Part shown: piece by piece, positions 19,125-28,075 of the stretch
How positions within the stretch are numbered: the first letter of the stretch is position 1
Layout of the letters: every line of letters starts with the position of its first letter
Assembly: GCF_024741135.1 (NCBI RefSeq)
Contig: NZ_JANSUY010000007.1
Coordinates: 62,001 to 126,000 of the forward strand
Length of the DNA: 64,000 bases
Direction: 5' to 3'
DNA from: Aquiflexum gelatinilyticum
GTDB taxonomy: Bacteria > Bacteroidota > Bacteroidia > Cytophagales > Cyclobacteriaceae
Translations under genes and position numbers: made by a program
Notes under the pieces: generated by a model
Databases searched by the model: none
What the model saw: the letters and a program-made list of their open reading frames with translations, nothing else
What the model was told of the DNA's origin: nothing

Positions 19125-19166
19125 AAGACCTTTGAGGTTTTTTCAAACCTCGAAGGTCTTTTTTTT
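19125..19166. terminator. intrinsic terminator after pgi
   Basis: AAGACCTTTGAGGTTT and its near-perfect complement AAACCTCGAAGGTCTT (19145-19160) form a long stem followed by a run of T to 19166. It separates pgi from the convergent lipoprotein gene ending at 19251. Confidence 0.85.
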
Positions 19167-19250
19167 ACAGGAAATCATCCTGAGTAAATAGGATTTATTG
19201 TTACTTCAAAAAAATGCAAATCGGATTATTTAAATTCAACTCAAAATACA

Positions 19251-19769
19251 CTAATTGTCTGATTTATAATCAATCAGCCTTTTGAGATTGGATTGTAGGT
19301 CGGGGAAATCCTGCTGTTGCCCTTCGTATACGACATTATCAATTTTCCATGTGTTATTTTCTTTGATCAGGATTATTTGATCTGACCAAATGTGGTTATA
19401 TGCGGTATTTTGAAATATTATTTTAACATGGGCAACTTGTCCTTCCATAGATATTTCTTCGATACTTGCACTGTTATGACCTTCATAAAGACTTGTAAAA
19501 ACATCCCCTTCGATCATCATCGGTTTGTCGGTGGGAAAGTCACTTTCTTTCATTTTTTTGGCTTCATAGATTTCCTTCTCAATTGCCTTACTGATCAAAT
19601 TCTGTAATTCCTTTGAAATCATTACAGTATCAGCTGTTCGGAAGTTGCCGTCATAACCTGAGTAAAATCCTTCTACGACGTTTTTTATCTCAGCTTCTTG
19701 ATTATTGCCACAACCCATCAAAATGTATATAGAGCAAACAAGGATGAAATATGGAAATTTGAAATTCAT
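19251..19769 (-). CDS. DUF3828-like lipoprotein of unknown function
   Basis: 172 aa. The N-terminus MNFKFPYFILVCSIYILMGC is a lipoprotein signal with lipobox LMGC, followed by GNNQEAEIKNVVEGFYSGYD. The body resembles NTF2/SnoaL-like or DUF3828 domains: alternating helices and strands, with FQNTAYNHIWSDQIILIKEN and NTWKIDNVVYEG near the end. Such proteins often sit in the envelope and may bind small ligands, but I cannot name a role. It lies 16 bases downstream of the next lipoprotein gene on the same strand, so the two are probably one transcript. Confidence 0.72.
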   Translation of the reverse strand: MNFKFPYFILVCSIYILMGCGNNQEAEIKNVVEGFYSGYDGNFRTADTVMISKELQNLISKAIEKEIYEAKKMKESDFPTDKPMMIEGDVFTSLYEGHNSASIEEISMEGQVAHVKIIFQNTAYNHIWSDQIILIKENNTWKIDNVVYEGQQQDFPDLQSNLKRLIDYKSDN

Positions 19770-19785
19770 AGTCCTTAGCTGGAAA

Positions 19786-20571
19786 TCAATTTGGGACTAC
19801 AAATGAAACTGCTGCTACAGTGGTGGGGTTGATATTGGGAAATACTTCAACGCCTGAGGTCGGGTCCTCCCAATTGTTGGATATGAAGGAATCGCCATAC
19901 ATCCTGACATAAACTGTCTGTCCGGCTGTAAAGCCCATTTCCAACAGCTTTTCTTTGGTAAATCCTGTATTGGCACTCAAACTCGAAAAACTCAAAACCT
20001 CACTTCTCGCCGTAAATTTGGTGTTGGAAACATCTGCAAATGGACCTAAAAAGTAGCGGACAAAAGCTTTGTTGGAGGAAGTTGGTACAGGTGATAAATT
20101 ATAATCAAAACTTACACCGACTTCACCATTTAATAAAAACTCACTGAATGTCAATCCTGTTACGGTGGTTGTGGAATTTTTTCCAAAAGGAATATTTTGA
20201 ACCACAGTAGAGATTACATCTTTAACATAGACATGAGAAATTCCAAAAACCTTCAAAGTTCCATAGCCGGATTTGCTGATTTCAAACTGGTAACTGTCAT
20301 AGGGGAGGTCATTGAAAGTATACCTTCCGGTGTTGTCAGCAGTTGCTGTGAATGTTTGACCTGTAAGGTTGGAAGCTGTAATTGTCACTCCCCCGGCATC
20401 ATTAGTGATTATTAACTTGTCATCAAAAGTCTGGATATTTCCTAACAAAGTACCTTTGGTAGGAATAGACGGAGTGTCATTATCATCAGAACATGAAGAA
20501 ATAAAAGCTGCAGAAAAAATACTAAGTGCAATAAATGCAGCCTTAAAAATTGAATTTAGATTCTTTTTCAT
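19786..20571 (-). CDS. lipoprotein with carboxypeptidase-regulatory-like beta domain
   Basis: 261 aa. The leader MKKNLNSIFKAAFIALSIFS ends in AAFISSCSDDND, a lipobox followed by acidic residues, which in Bacteroidota can act as a surface-export tag. Residues about 40-110 (FTATADNTGRYTFNDLPYDS, YQFEISKSGYGTLKVFG) match a carboxypeptidase-regulatory/CarboxypepD_reg-like beta-sandwich. The remainder is unassigned beta-rich sequence with TAGQTVYVRMYGDSF. No enzyme motif is visible. It probably forms an operon with the lipoprotein gene downstream. An ACCACAA element sits 22 bases before the ATG. Confidence 0.72.
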   Translation of the reverse strand: MKKNLNSIFKAAFIALSIFSAAFISSCSDDNDTPSIPTKGTLLGNIQTFDDKLIITNDAGGVTITASNLTGQTFTATADNTGRYTFNDLPYDSYQFEISKSGYGTLKVFGISHVYVKDVISTVVQNIPFGKNSTTTVTGLTFSEFLLNGEVGVSFDYNLSPVPTSSNKAFVRYFLGPFADVSNTKFTARSEVLSFSSLSANTGFTKEKLLEMGFTAGQTVYVRMYGDSFISNNWEDPTSGVEVFPNINPTTVAAVSFVVPN

Positions 20572-20707
20572 AAATGTTTTATAAGATTTTGGTTGTGGTT
20601 ATATCTATTTACAAATAGAAATAAAAGTATGAAATATATAAAATTTCAGACTAAAAAGTTTGTGGATTAAATTATGAAAATATAAAAAATAATATTTTTG
20701 GCAAAAA

Positions 20708-21907
20708 TTAGATATTTATATTTTGCTTAGAGTGTCTCTTTTTTGAGATAAGGTTTGAACCGAATCCCAATCCCAACAATCCTAAAAATGGACCAAGTCC
20801 CAAAACCGGAAATAAATAGATGGGATCAAGGTGGAGGGAAAGGAAATTGAGGAGCTGAATGCTGATGATCGTGATGCCAAAGCCGACACTGTTGACAATT
20901 GTCAGGGAGGTTCCTCGTGTTGCCTCAGGTGCATTTTGGGCGACCATGGTCGAAAACATCGGTGAATCCGCCGTGACCGCCAATCCCCAAACAATCAAAA
21001 ATACCAACAGCACTCCCTGAGAATCTTGAAAAACAAGCAACGGAGAAATAAAGCTACAGATCCCCGATAAGGCAAGTGCAAAGGAGGCTATTGCTTTTGG
21101 AGTGAATTTCCCTGACAATATTCCCGCTACACTACATGATATTGCACCAACAGCAATAATCGTAAACGACCAAAACGCAGCATCCAATTGCAATTCATGG
21201 ATTGAATTATAATACTGAAGGATGAAGGGCAAAAAAGCCCAAAAAGCATACAATTCCCACATATGCCCAAAATACCCATAGGCCGCTGATCGGATTGATT
21301 TAGTTTTAAAAACTTTAAAGAAAACAGTGAAATCAAAACCATGGCTTTTTTTCCGGTATGGGCCGTTTGGTACGAATGCAACGATTGTCAACCCACCAAT
21401 CAAAGCCAAGACTGTAGTGGCGTCAATTACATATCTCCAGGGAAGCGGATCCAGAAAACTTCTTACCAAGTGAGGAAAAGCAGTTCCCAAAACCAAGGCT
21501 CCAATCAAAAAACCCAAAGATTTGCCTAATCCTTTTTGGAAATAATCTGAGGCAATTTTCATTCCTACCGGATATATCCCCGCAAGAAAAAATCCGGTTC
21601 CGAACCTGAAAAGCAAAATTTCCAAGGCACTGATATCCTCGATTCGGATAGCAAAGTTAAATGCAGATGCTACCACCGAACTGCAAAAAAACACCCAAGA
21701 TGGGGAGAATTTGTCTGCGACAGTCAGAATGGAGAAAACCAAAGTACCTGCGATAAATCCAAACTGCACTGCACTTGTCAAGTGACCAAGGTATTCCGGC
21801 GCAAGCTTGATTTCCTTTGCGAAATCGGGTAACACTGCATTTCCTGCAAACCAAAGCGAAGTACTCAAAAACTGTGAGAGGACAATCAGCGGCAGGATTT
21901 TTTTCAT
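20708..21907 (-). CDS. MFS transporter
   Basis: 399 aa with about twelve hydrophobic segments, the major facilitator layout. It begins MKKILPLIVLSQFLSTSLWF, with the first helix and a SLWFAGNAVLPDF loop seen in a group of MFS permeases of Bacteroidota. VWGLAVTADSPMFSTMVAQN in the second half and a final GLGPFLGLLGLGFGSNL also fit. Substrate not predictable. It lies 29 bases after the KefB-type gene on the same strand and may be the third gene of that operon; a potential efflux role alongside an electrophile-responsive antiporter is only a guess. Confidence 0.88.
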   Translation of the reverse strand: MKKILPLIVLSQFLSTSLWFAGNAVLPDFAKEIKLAPEYLGHLTSAVQFGFIAGTLVFSILTVADKFSPSWVFFCSSVVASAFNFAIRIEDISALEILLFRFGTGFFLAGIYPVGMKIASDYFQKGLGKSLGFLIGALVLGTAFPHLVRSFLDPLPWRYVIDATTVLALIGGLTIVAFVPNGPYRKKSHGFDFTVFFKVFKTKSIRSAAYGYFGHMWELYAFWAFLPFILQYYNSIHELQLDAAFWSFTIIAVGAISCSVAGILSGKFTPKAIASFALALSGICSFISPLLVFQDSQGVLLVFLIVWGLAVTADSPMFSTMVAQNAPEATRGTSLTIVNSVGFGITIISIQLLNFLSLHLDPIYLFPVLGLGPFLGLLGLGFGSNLISKKRHSKQNINI

Positions 21908-21936
21908 CTACAAGTATAGACTTCTTTTTAAGAAAA

Positions 21937-23796
21937 TCACTTTCCTTTCATCACTTCTGAGTCCCATGCATGGTCGTTGAGTGTGAACTTTCTATGGAGT
22001 TCAGATGAAAGTAATGCCTCCTGCATTTCAATCTGTCTCCTTACTGCGGAAATATATTCTTTTTGGTCGTGTTTTACTTTGACCAATTCACTTAAAGCTG
22101 ATTCATCATATTTCAGGAAACTTTGCCCCAAGCGGTGGACAGTATGGGACCGAAAACCAAGTTTTGTCAGGACTTCCTTTCCTAACCTGATCGATGTATC
22201 CAGATGTTCCCTATAAATATTGGGTACATCCATTTCCATCAATTCGAATGCATCCACTCTGTTTTTTGCACGGATCATCATTTCCAGATTTGGGAAATGT
22301 TTCTTTACCATCTCGACCAATAGGTAATTGGTTTCGGGGCTGTCTATGGCAGAAATGAGGATTTTGGCATCGTGGGCCCCTGCAGCTTCCAACAAATCTG
22401 CCCGTGTGGCATCTCCGTAATACACCTTAAATCCCATTTTTCTTAAAAGGTCCACCCTATCAGAATCATTGTCCAAAATAGTCGCCTTTACACCGTTGGC
22501 TCGGAGAAATCTCCCGATGGTGCTTCCAAAATGTGAAAAGCCGACGATGATCACGCTGTGTTTTTCCTCAACTGTATCTGCTTCTTTTTCCTCTTTTTCC
22601 AAAGTTCCAACCCGGGGAAGGATCAATTTTTCGTTCAATAATATTAATAGAGGAGTTACTGTCATACTGATGGCAGTAATGGCCATGAGCATTTCGGTGG
22701 TGGGTTTGTCCAAAATTTGTAGCTGACTCGCAAATGAATAAGTCACAAAAGAAAACTCACCCACCTGACTTAGGTCTATCGAAAAGATAAGGTTTTGGTC
22801 CAAACTGAGTCTCGCGTATTTGCCGATTCCGATCAAAATCAATGTTTTGATCAAAAGGATCCCCAAAGTGATGGAAATGATCAAACCTGCATTTTCGCCG
22901 ATCAGTCCAAAATTGATGGATGCACCGACTGCGATGAAAAACAATCCCAACAACAATCCCTTGAAGGGATCCAAATCACTTTCCAATTCATGTTTGAATT
23001 CTGAATTGGCCAAAACAACTCCTGCCAAAAAAGTACCCAAAGCAGGACTGAGGCCTACCAATTCCATCAGAAAGGCGATGCCGACCACGATTAGCAAGGC
23101 TGAGGCAACAAACAACTCTCTCAACCGTGTTCTTGCGATGATCCTCAATATTGGTACAAAAGCATACCTACCCAACAAGACCACCAAACCCACTGCGCCG
23201 ATTACGAATAAGGTCTGAATCCATCCGGCAAACTGCTCGACAGGACTTCCATGATGATCACTTGATAGGGCTTCGCCTGCGACCACCAACAATGGAATGA
23301 TAGCCAACATCGGAATCACCGCAATGTCCTGCATCAGAAGAACCGCAAAAGAGTTTTTTCCGGCTGCGGAATCCAATTGGTTTTTTTCTTTTAAAGACTG
23401 CAATACTATCGCAGTAGAGGAAAGGGATAGGGACATAGAAACAGCCAGCGACACTTGCCATGAAAATCCAAAACCAACCATGATCCCAAAAAAAGCCACT
23501 GTTGTAAGCAAAACTTGAGACAATCCGATCCTTGTAATCATGGCGCGCATTTGCCAGAGTTTGGCAGGTTCTAATTCCAGACCTATTAGAAAAAGCATCA
23601 TGACCACGCCAAATTCCGCAAAATGCATGATGTCTTCCCCTTCCTCCCCAATAAACTCAAGGACATAAGGTCCGATGATGATTCCTGCCAATAAATAACC
23701 CAATACAGATCCCATCCCTAATTTTTTGGCTATAGGAACGCAGATGATTGCTGCTGCCAGATAGATGATGGCTTGAAATAAAAAACTGTCTTCCAT
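21937..23796 (-). CDS. KefB/KefC-type monovalent cation:proton antiporter
   Basis: 619 aa CPA2-family antiporter. About twelve transmembrane helices form the Na_H_Exchanger domain (residues 1-390: LGYLLAGIIIGPYVLEFIGE, LSLSSTAIVLQSLKEKNQLD). A cytoplasmic RCK/TrkA_N domain follows (HSVIIVGFSHFGSTIGRFLR, YYGDATRADLLEAAGAHDAK), and a C-terminal regulatory tail. Kef systems export potassium in exchange for protons and are gated by glutathione adducts in enterobacteria; whether this one responds to such adducts is unknown. The gene directly follows a KefF-like oxidoreductase with a 3-base gap, which supports the Kef assignment. Confidence 0.92.
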   Translation of the reverse strand: MEDSFLFQAIIYLAAAIICVPIAKKLGMGSVLGYLLAGIIIGPYVLEFIGEEGEDIMHFAEFGVVMMLFLIGLELEPAKLWQMRAMITRIGLSQVLLTTVAFFGIMVGFGFSWQVSLAVSMSLSLSSTAIVLQSLKEKNQLDSAAGKNSFAVLLMQDIAVIPMLAIIPLLVVAGEALSSDHHGSPVEQFAGWIQTLFVIGAVGLVVLLGRYAFVPILRIIARTRLRELFVASALLIVVGIAFLMELVGLSPALGTFLAGVVLANSEFKHELESDLDPFKGLLLGLFFIAVGASINFGLIGENAGLIISITLGILLIKTLILIGIGKYARLSLDQNLIFSIDLSQVGEFSFVTYSFASQLQILDKPTTEMLMAITAISMTVTPLLILLNEKLILPRVGTLEKEEKEADTVEEKHSVIIVGFSHFGSTIGRFLRANGVKATILDNDSDRVDLLRKMGFKVYYGDATRADLLEAAGAHDAKILISAIDSPETNYLLVEMVKKHFPNLEMMIRAKNRVDAFELMEMDVPNIYREHLDTSIRLGKEVLTKLGFRSHTVHRLGQSFLKYDESALSELVKVKHDQKEYISAVRRQIEMQEALLSSELHRKFTLNDHAWDSEVMKGK

Positions 23797-23799
23797 GGC

Positions 23800-24387
23800 T
23801 TATATGCTAAGTTGGTTCAAACTGTCCATCGATATTATTTCCTCAGAAATTGATGTGGAATCACGAAGAAAGATCAGCAATCTTCGGTAAGTTTCACCGA
23901 CAGATTTCAATTCTTCATTAATTATTTTGTGGGTACCATTGACTTGAAATGGCGGAAGGTAAGTCATGTTACAAAGTTTGGCTGTCTGATAAAAAGGCAA
24001 GAAAAATTCCTTAATAGTAAATCCGTGTTTACCTTCTTTAGAATATGCATCCTTGGCACCGCCCGAACTCACTGCGTTGAGTATGTATTTTCCTTTTAGA
24101 AATACTCCTCCTGGTCCATAGGCCCATCCAAATTCCAAAACCAAATCAATCCATTGCTTGAGTAATGGTGGAGCTGAATACCAATAGACCGGATGTTGCC
24201 AGATGATGATATCAGCCATAATCAGGGTTTCTTGCTCAGTCTGAACATCAATGTTAAAATCTGGATACAATTCATATAAGTCCCTGATTTCGACATTTTC
24301 AAGATTTGAAACCGCATTGACCAAAGTTTGAGTCACCACTGAATGCTCGTATTTTGGATGTGCCAATAAGATCAGTACTTTTTTCAT
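23800..24387 (-). CDS. NAD(P)H oxidoreductase, KefF/flavodoxin-fold
   Basis: 195 aa from the ATG at 24387, which gives the family start MKKVLILLAHPKYEHSVVTQ; an ORF extension to 24450 lacks similarity. It has the flavodoxin-like NAD(P)H dehydrogenase (quinone) fold with WQHPVYWYSAPPLLKQWIDL and FGWAYGPGGVFLKGKYI, the FMN-binding segments. KefF proteins are cytoplasmic subunits that activate KefC-type antiporters and reduce quinones or electrophiles. Three bases separate it from the antiporter gene downstream, which strongly supports a functional pair. Confidence 0.92.
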   Translation of the reverse strand: MKKVLILLAHPKYEHSVVTQTLVNAVSNLENVEIRDLYELYPDFNIDVQTEQETLIMADIIIWQHPVYWYSAPPLLKQWIDLVLEFGWAYGPGGVFLKGKYILNAVSSGGAKDAYSKEGKHGFTIKEFFLPFYQTAKLCNMTYLPPFQVNGTHKIINEELKSVGETYRRLLIFLRDSTSISEEIISMDSLNQLSI

Positions 24388-24506
24388 ATTTATTAAAAAC
24401 AAAATTCCGGTATTCTCATTTGGAAAATTTCCAAACCACGATTTGGCCAAGCAACATAGTTCATCAAAGTCTTAATCCATTAAATATCCGACTCGAATTC
24501 AATTCA

Positions 24507-26174
24507 TCAATTAAGCCCCTTAGGGACCTTTCCATGATACTGATATCGTTTTTGGTATGCCTCGGCCAAAGCAAGGATTTTGGCTTCGTCAAAATAATTG
24601 CCTACCAAAGTGATGCTTGTCGGCCTTCCTTTTTTATCAAATCCATTTGGTACACTGATTACAGGATGACCTGTAAGGTTGGTGATGAGCATCTGCCTTC
24701 CTCCAAAAGTAGGAGAGATAACGACATCATAATCTTTAATCAGCCTGTGCATTTCTTCAATTAGCATCCTTCTATGCCGGTTTGCCTGAAGGTATTCTAC
24801 AGCAGGAATAAACCTGGACTGACGAAGGGAATTTGCCCTTGAACCTTTGTCTTGCTCTACCATCAAGCTATCTCTTCCAGACAAAATCAATTGATCAAAA
24901 AATGCTCCCGATTCAGCTCGGAGAATGATATCAAATACGTTGAAAGGATAATCCTTTGGCAATTCTACTTTTCCCAGGTTAATCCCCATTTTTCTAAATT
25001 CTTCCAAAGTCCGTTGGTTATGGATATGGTTTGAAGAAGTATCCGATTCAAATTGGCTGTAGAAGTAACCGACCTTTAGGTCTTTCAAGTCTGCTTCACT
25101 TAACAATTCAAAGCTGACATTTTGGACAGAGCGGTCCTTGCCATCCTGCCCGCGGATATAATCATATACAACGGCACAATCAGCAGCATACCTGCACATC
25201 GGTCCTACTTTGTCCATACTCCATGAAAGCGTCATAAAACCTGACCTGCTCACTGCTCCAAAAGTAGGCCTCAATCCGGTCACTCCGCATCGAGTGGAGG
25301 GTGAAACAATCGACCCGAGTGTTTCTGTTCCTATTGAAAATCCTACCAATCCTGCCGAGGTAGCCGAACCTGAACCTGCAGATGAACCTGTAGCTCCTTG
25401 CGTCAGGTCCCAAGGATTTTTGGTTTTCCCGCCAAACCATACATCTCCTCTTGCCAAGCTACCTGAGACAAGTTTGCCCAAAAGGACTGCTCCTGCTTCT
25501 TCCAGCTTTAAAGCCACGGTAGCTGTTTCGTTGATGACTTGATCTTTGTATGGTGCTGCGCCCCAAGTTGTAGGGTAATCCGGAACTGCTGCAAGGTCTT
25601 TGATTCCATAAGGAATGCCATGCAGCGGCCCTTTGTAATTTCCCGAAGCAATCTCTTCATCTGCCTTTTGGGCTTGGGACAAAGCCAAATCCTCAGTCAC
25701 GGTAATAAATGCCTGCAGTTTTGGATCGTATTTTTTTATTCTTTCAAGGTAAATCTTTGTTAACTCAACCGATGAAATCTGTCCTGATTTGATCAAACCG
25801 GCTAAATCCATGATTGCCATAAAAGCTATCTCTTCGGGATTTTTTGGAAGTTTTATGTTTTCATTTACCTTCCATTCTACCAATCCTGAGCTAGTTTTGA
25901 AATTCAAATCCAAGGGGTAGGGATCAAATGAAACAGCAGGCTCAAGGTTATTGTACAAAGAAAAAGTCCGCATGCTGTCAAATCCTTTGCGGTTGCCTTC
26001 AAGGTAAGATAACATGGTGTCAATTTCTGCGTCATTAAAGTTCAGATTGAAAAGCCTTTGAGCAGCTTTGACATCTTCCCTTCCAATAGATGAAGTGTTT
26101 TTAGCAAGGACAAAGCCAACTATAACTCCAAATAAGGCGCCTAGGAGAATCAGTAATCCAAATTTATTTTTCAT
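24507..26174 (-). CDS. amidase, amidase-signature family
   Basis: 555 aa with an N-terminal hydrophobic helix (KFGLLILLGALFGVIVGFVLA), so it is anchored or exported rather than cytoplasmic as GatA is. The Ser-cisSer-Lys triad is visible: Lys in HGIPYGIKDLAAV, the cis-Ser region in GATGSSAGSGSATSAGL and the nucleophile in TETLGSIVSPSTRCGVTGLR. The family hydrolyses amides to acid plus ammonia; substrate unknown. The gene is monocistronic as far as I can see. A C9 tract (G9 on the plus strand at 26211-26219) lies 36 bases before the start, which is unusual in this AT-rich genome. Confidence 0.93.
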   Translation of the reverse strand: MKNKFGLLILLGALFGVIVGFVLAKNTSSIGREDVKAAQRLFNLNFNDAEIDTMLSYLEGNRKGFDSMRTFSLYNNLEPAVSFDPYPLDLNFKTSSGLVEWKVNENIKLPKNPEEIAFMAIMDLAGLIKSGQISSVELTKIYLERIKKYDPKLQAFITVTEDLALSQAQKADEEIASGNYKGPLHGIPYGIKDLAAVPDYPTTWGAAPYKDQVINETATVALKLEEAGAVLLGKLVSGSLARGDVWFGGKTKNPWDLTQGATGSSAGSGSATSAGLVGFSIGTETLGSIVSPSTRCGVTGLRPTFGAVSRSGFMTLSWSMDKVGPMCRYAADCAVVYDYIRGQDGKDRSVQNVSFELLSEADLKDLKVGYFYSQFESDTSSNHIHNQRTLEEFRKMGINLGKVELPKDYPFNVFDIILRAESGAFFDQLILSGRDSLMVEQDKGSRANSLRQSRFIPAVEYLQANRHRRMLIEEMHRLIKDYDVVISPTFGGRQMLITNLTGHPVISVPNGFDKKGRPTSITLVGNYFDEAKILALAEAYQKRYQYHGKVPKGLN

Positions 26175-26210
26175 TCTTTTTTATAAGGATAACAAATGGT
26201 CACTGAAAGA

Positions 26211-26219
26211 GGGGGGGGG
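26211..26219. repeat. 9-base G/C homopolymer upstream of the amidase gene
   Basis: Nine G on the plus strand, C9 in the amidase sense strand, 37-45 bases upstream of the ATG at 26174. Its position in the leader or promoter could make expression slippage-prone. Confidence 0.7.
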
Positions 26220-26297
26220 ATCCTTGCAGAAATGATTAAAATAAAATCAACTTACCTGTTTACAAAAGGGAGATTTAACGGAAGTATTATTTGGTAT

Positions 26298-26717
26298 TTA
26301 ACCTTCGAATCCGATTTTTTTATGGCTTCCATCGCAAAAAGGTTTGTTTCCTGAAGCCCCACAACGGCAAAAAGCCGTCACTTTGAATTTCTTTTCAGAT
26401 TTTCCATCCTTGAATTTGACTTCAATATTGCCATAGACCATCAGAGGGCCATTTGGCATTACTTCTACAAGCTGCTCAGAAGAAGCACTTTCTAACTCTC
26501 TGGCTTCATCGTTATAATAAAATCCCAAAGCCCCTGATGGACATTTCTTGATTTGTGAGACAATCGCTTCGGTATTCGCTCCATTTTGGTCAATCCAAGG
26601 CCTTTTTTCGAAATTAAAAACCCCTGGCAGCCCGGTTACGCAGTTTTTGGAATGGATGCATTTGTCAGGTTCCCAAGTGATGGTGACTTCTCCGTTTGAA
26701 TATTCTTTCTTGATCAT
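26298..26717 (-). CDS. Fer4_19 plus CDGSH iron-sulfur protein
   Basis: 139 aa with two iron-sulfur modules. The N-terminal half (EYSNGEVTITWEPDKCIHSK, then NCVTGLPGVF and KKCPSGAL) is a mono-cluster 4Fe-4S Fer4_19 domain. The C-terminal half has CRCGASGNKPFCDGSH, the 2Fe-2S CDGSH motif with a C-C-C-H ligand set. This two-domain layout is common in Bacteroidota and is probably a cytoplasmic redox or cluster-carrier protein. It lies between the amidase and a GNAT gene in the same orientation, and shares a similar A/C-rich leader with the GNAT gene. Confidence 0.92.
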   Translation of the reverse strand: MIKKEYSNGEVTITWEPDKCIHSKNCVTGLPGVFNFEKRPWIDQNGANTEAIVSQIKKCPSGALGFYYNDEARELESASSEQLVEVMPNGPLMVYGNIEVKFKDGKSEKKFKVTAFCRCGASGNKPFCDGSHKKIGFEG

Positions 26718-26763
26718 GATTTGTGGTTTTGGTGTAGTATTGGTTTTAATTTAATAAATTATT

Positions 26764-27045
26764 TCAAACCAATACATCTCTTAAGTCCTTATTTCTTGCA
26801 AATACTCCACGGGCGAATGGGCAGAGAGGAAGGATTTTTATATTGTTTTGCCTGGCAAACTCTACTCCTGCAACCACAAGTTTTTTACCAAGGCCGGTAC
26901 CGTTATAGGCTGGGCTGACTTCTGTATGGTCGATGATGATTTTGTCTTCACCGGCTATCGAATAGGTCATTAGACCTGCTTGGATTCCATTGTCGATGGC
27001 GGTGAATTTACCTTTGTTTCCGGATTCTGTTTGAATTATTTCCAT
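26764..27045 (-). CDS. small GNAT-family N-acetyltransferase
   Basis: 93 aa from the ATG at 27045. The fold is the short Acetyltransf_CG/YjdJ type: KFTAIDNGIQAGLMTYSIAG, then the CoA-binding loop PAYNGTGLGKKLVVAG, and IKILPLCPFARGVFARNKD at the end. These proteins acetylate an unknown amine using acetyl-CoA. A start at 27078 would only add a low-complexity leader. It lies 46 bases upstream of the Fer4_19/CDGSH gene and may share its transcript; the two often occur near each other in Bacteroidota. Confidence 0.9.
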   Translation of the reverse strand: MEIIQTESGNKGKFTAIDNGIQAGLMTYSIAGEDKIIIDHTEVSPAYNGTGLGKKLVVAGVEFARQNNIKILPLCPFARGVFARNKDLRDVLV

Positions 27046-27206
27046 GGTGTAGTTGTGGTTTGGTGCAGTTGTTACCAATTTAATGTATTTTGGGCTTTTC
27101 TTGCCTTATTTTAGAATTGTATTTCAAACACAAAACAATAGGTAAATAATTCAAAAAAATGAGTATCTTTTACCAATTATTCTATTGTTTGAATTAAATC
27201 CAAATT

Positions 27207-28067
27207 ATGTTTGAACTCACGTTTTTTATGGATGCTTTTTTTTCGGTCCATTCCTTATATACCAAAAATTCTGTTCTTGGGTTTGTTACCAATCAGGATG
27301 AATCCGCCCTTCAGATAGAAAGAGCAGTACTTTTAGCATTGGTTCCGGTGGTGGTGGCATTCTCTTTTATTGTATTTGTTTTTTACCGTGCTAAAAGGGA
27401 GTCCTTTTTTAAGCAAAAAGAAACAGAAATGAAACTCGCCGTAGCCCAGGTAGAACTCAAGGCCCTTAGGGCACAGATCAATCCGCATTTTATTTTCAAC
27501 TGCCTCAATTCCATCCACCATTACATGCATCAGCAAGATGCTGCAGTGGCAGGAAGCTACTTGGTGAAGTTTTCCCAACTGATCCGACATGTCCTGGAAA
27601 GTTCCACCCAAAGGATCGTACCCTTGGTCGATGAAATAGAAGCCAATAAGATATACATGCAGTTGGAGCAATTGAGAATGAATAACTCTTTCGAATTCAG
27701 CATATTATGGACGTCTGATATCAATCCCGATGAAGTTTGTATCCCACCGATGTTGATCCAGCCATTTTTGGAAAATTCCATTTGGCATGGCATCTCAAGC
27801 GGTGGGAAAGTCGAAGTGGAGTTTGGGATAAAGGACCCGGACCATATCCTTTGTACCATCAAAGACAATGGAAAAAAGCAGCATGTAAAATCAGAGATTG
27901 ATCTTTCGACCAAAGTTAAAAAGACTTCACTCGGGATGTCGCTGATGCGGGAGCGGTTCGAAACCCTCAATCAGGTGAGTTCGGGCAAAGCCGAATTTAC
28001 ATTTTTGGAAAGAGAGGATGGAGTTCCCGGAAAGCAGGTAATAATTACAATACCTTTTGAAGTTTAA
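27207..28067 (+). CDS. LytS-type sensor histidine kinase with minimal sensor part
   Basis: 286 aa. A short extracytoplasmic-type N-terminus (about 45 residues) precedes one clear transmembrane helix (VLLALVPVVVAFSFIVFVFY), then a short coiled region and the His_kinase domain with INPHFIFNCLNSIHHY (His near residue 97) and the HATPase segment QPFLENSIWHGISSGGKVEV. There is no recognisable input domain. It starts at ATG 27207 and lies 8 bases before the LytTR regulator gene, so the pair is a two-component system. The signal is unknown; with so little outside the membrane it may sense through its helix or a partner protein. Confidence 0.92.
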   Translation: MFELTFFMDAFFSVHSLYTKNSVLGFVTNQDESALQIERAVLLALVPVVVAFSFIVFVFYRAKRESFFKQKETEMKLAVAQVELKALRAQINPHFIFNCLNSIHHYMHQQDAAVAGSYLVKFSQLIRHVLESSTQRIVPLVDEIEANKIYMQLEQLRMNNSFEFSILWTSDINPDEVCIPPMLIQPFLENSIWHGISSGGKVEVEFGIKDPDHILCTIKDNGKKQHVKSEIDLSTKVKKTSLGMSLMRERFETLNQVSSGKAEFTFLEREDGVPGKQVIITIPFEV

Positions 28068-28075
28068 AGATTTTT

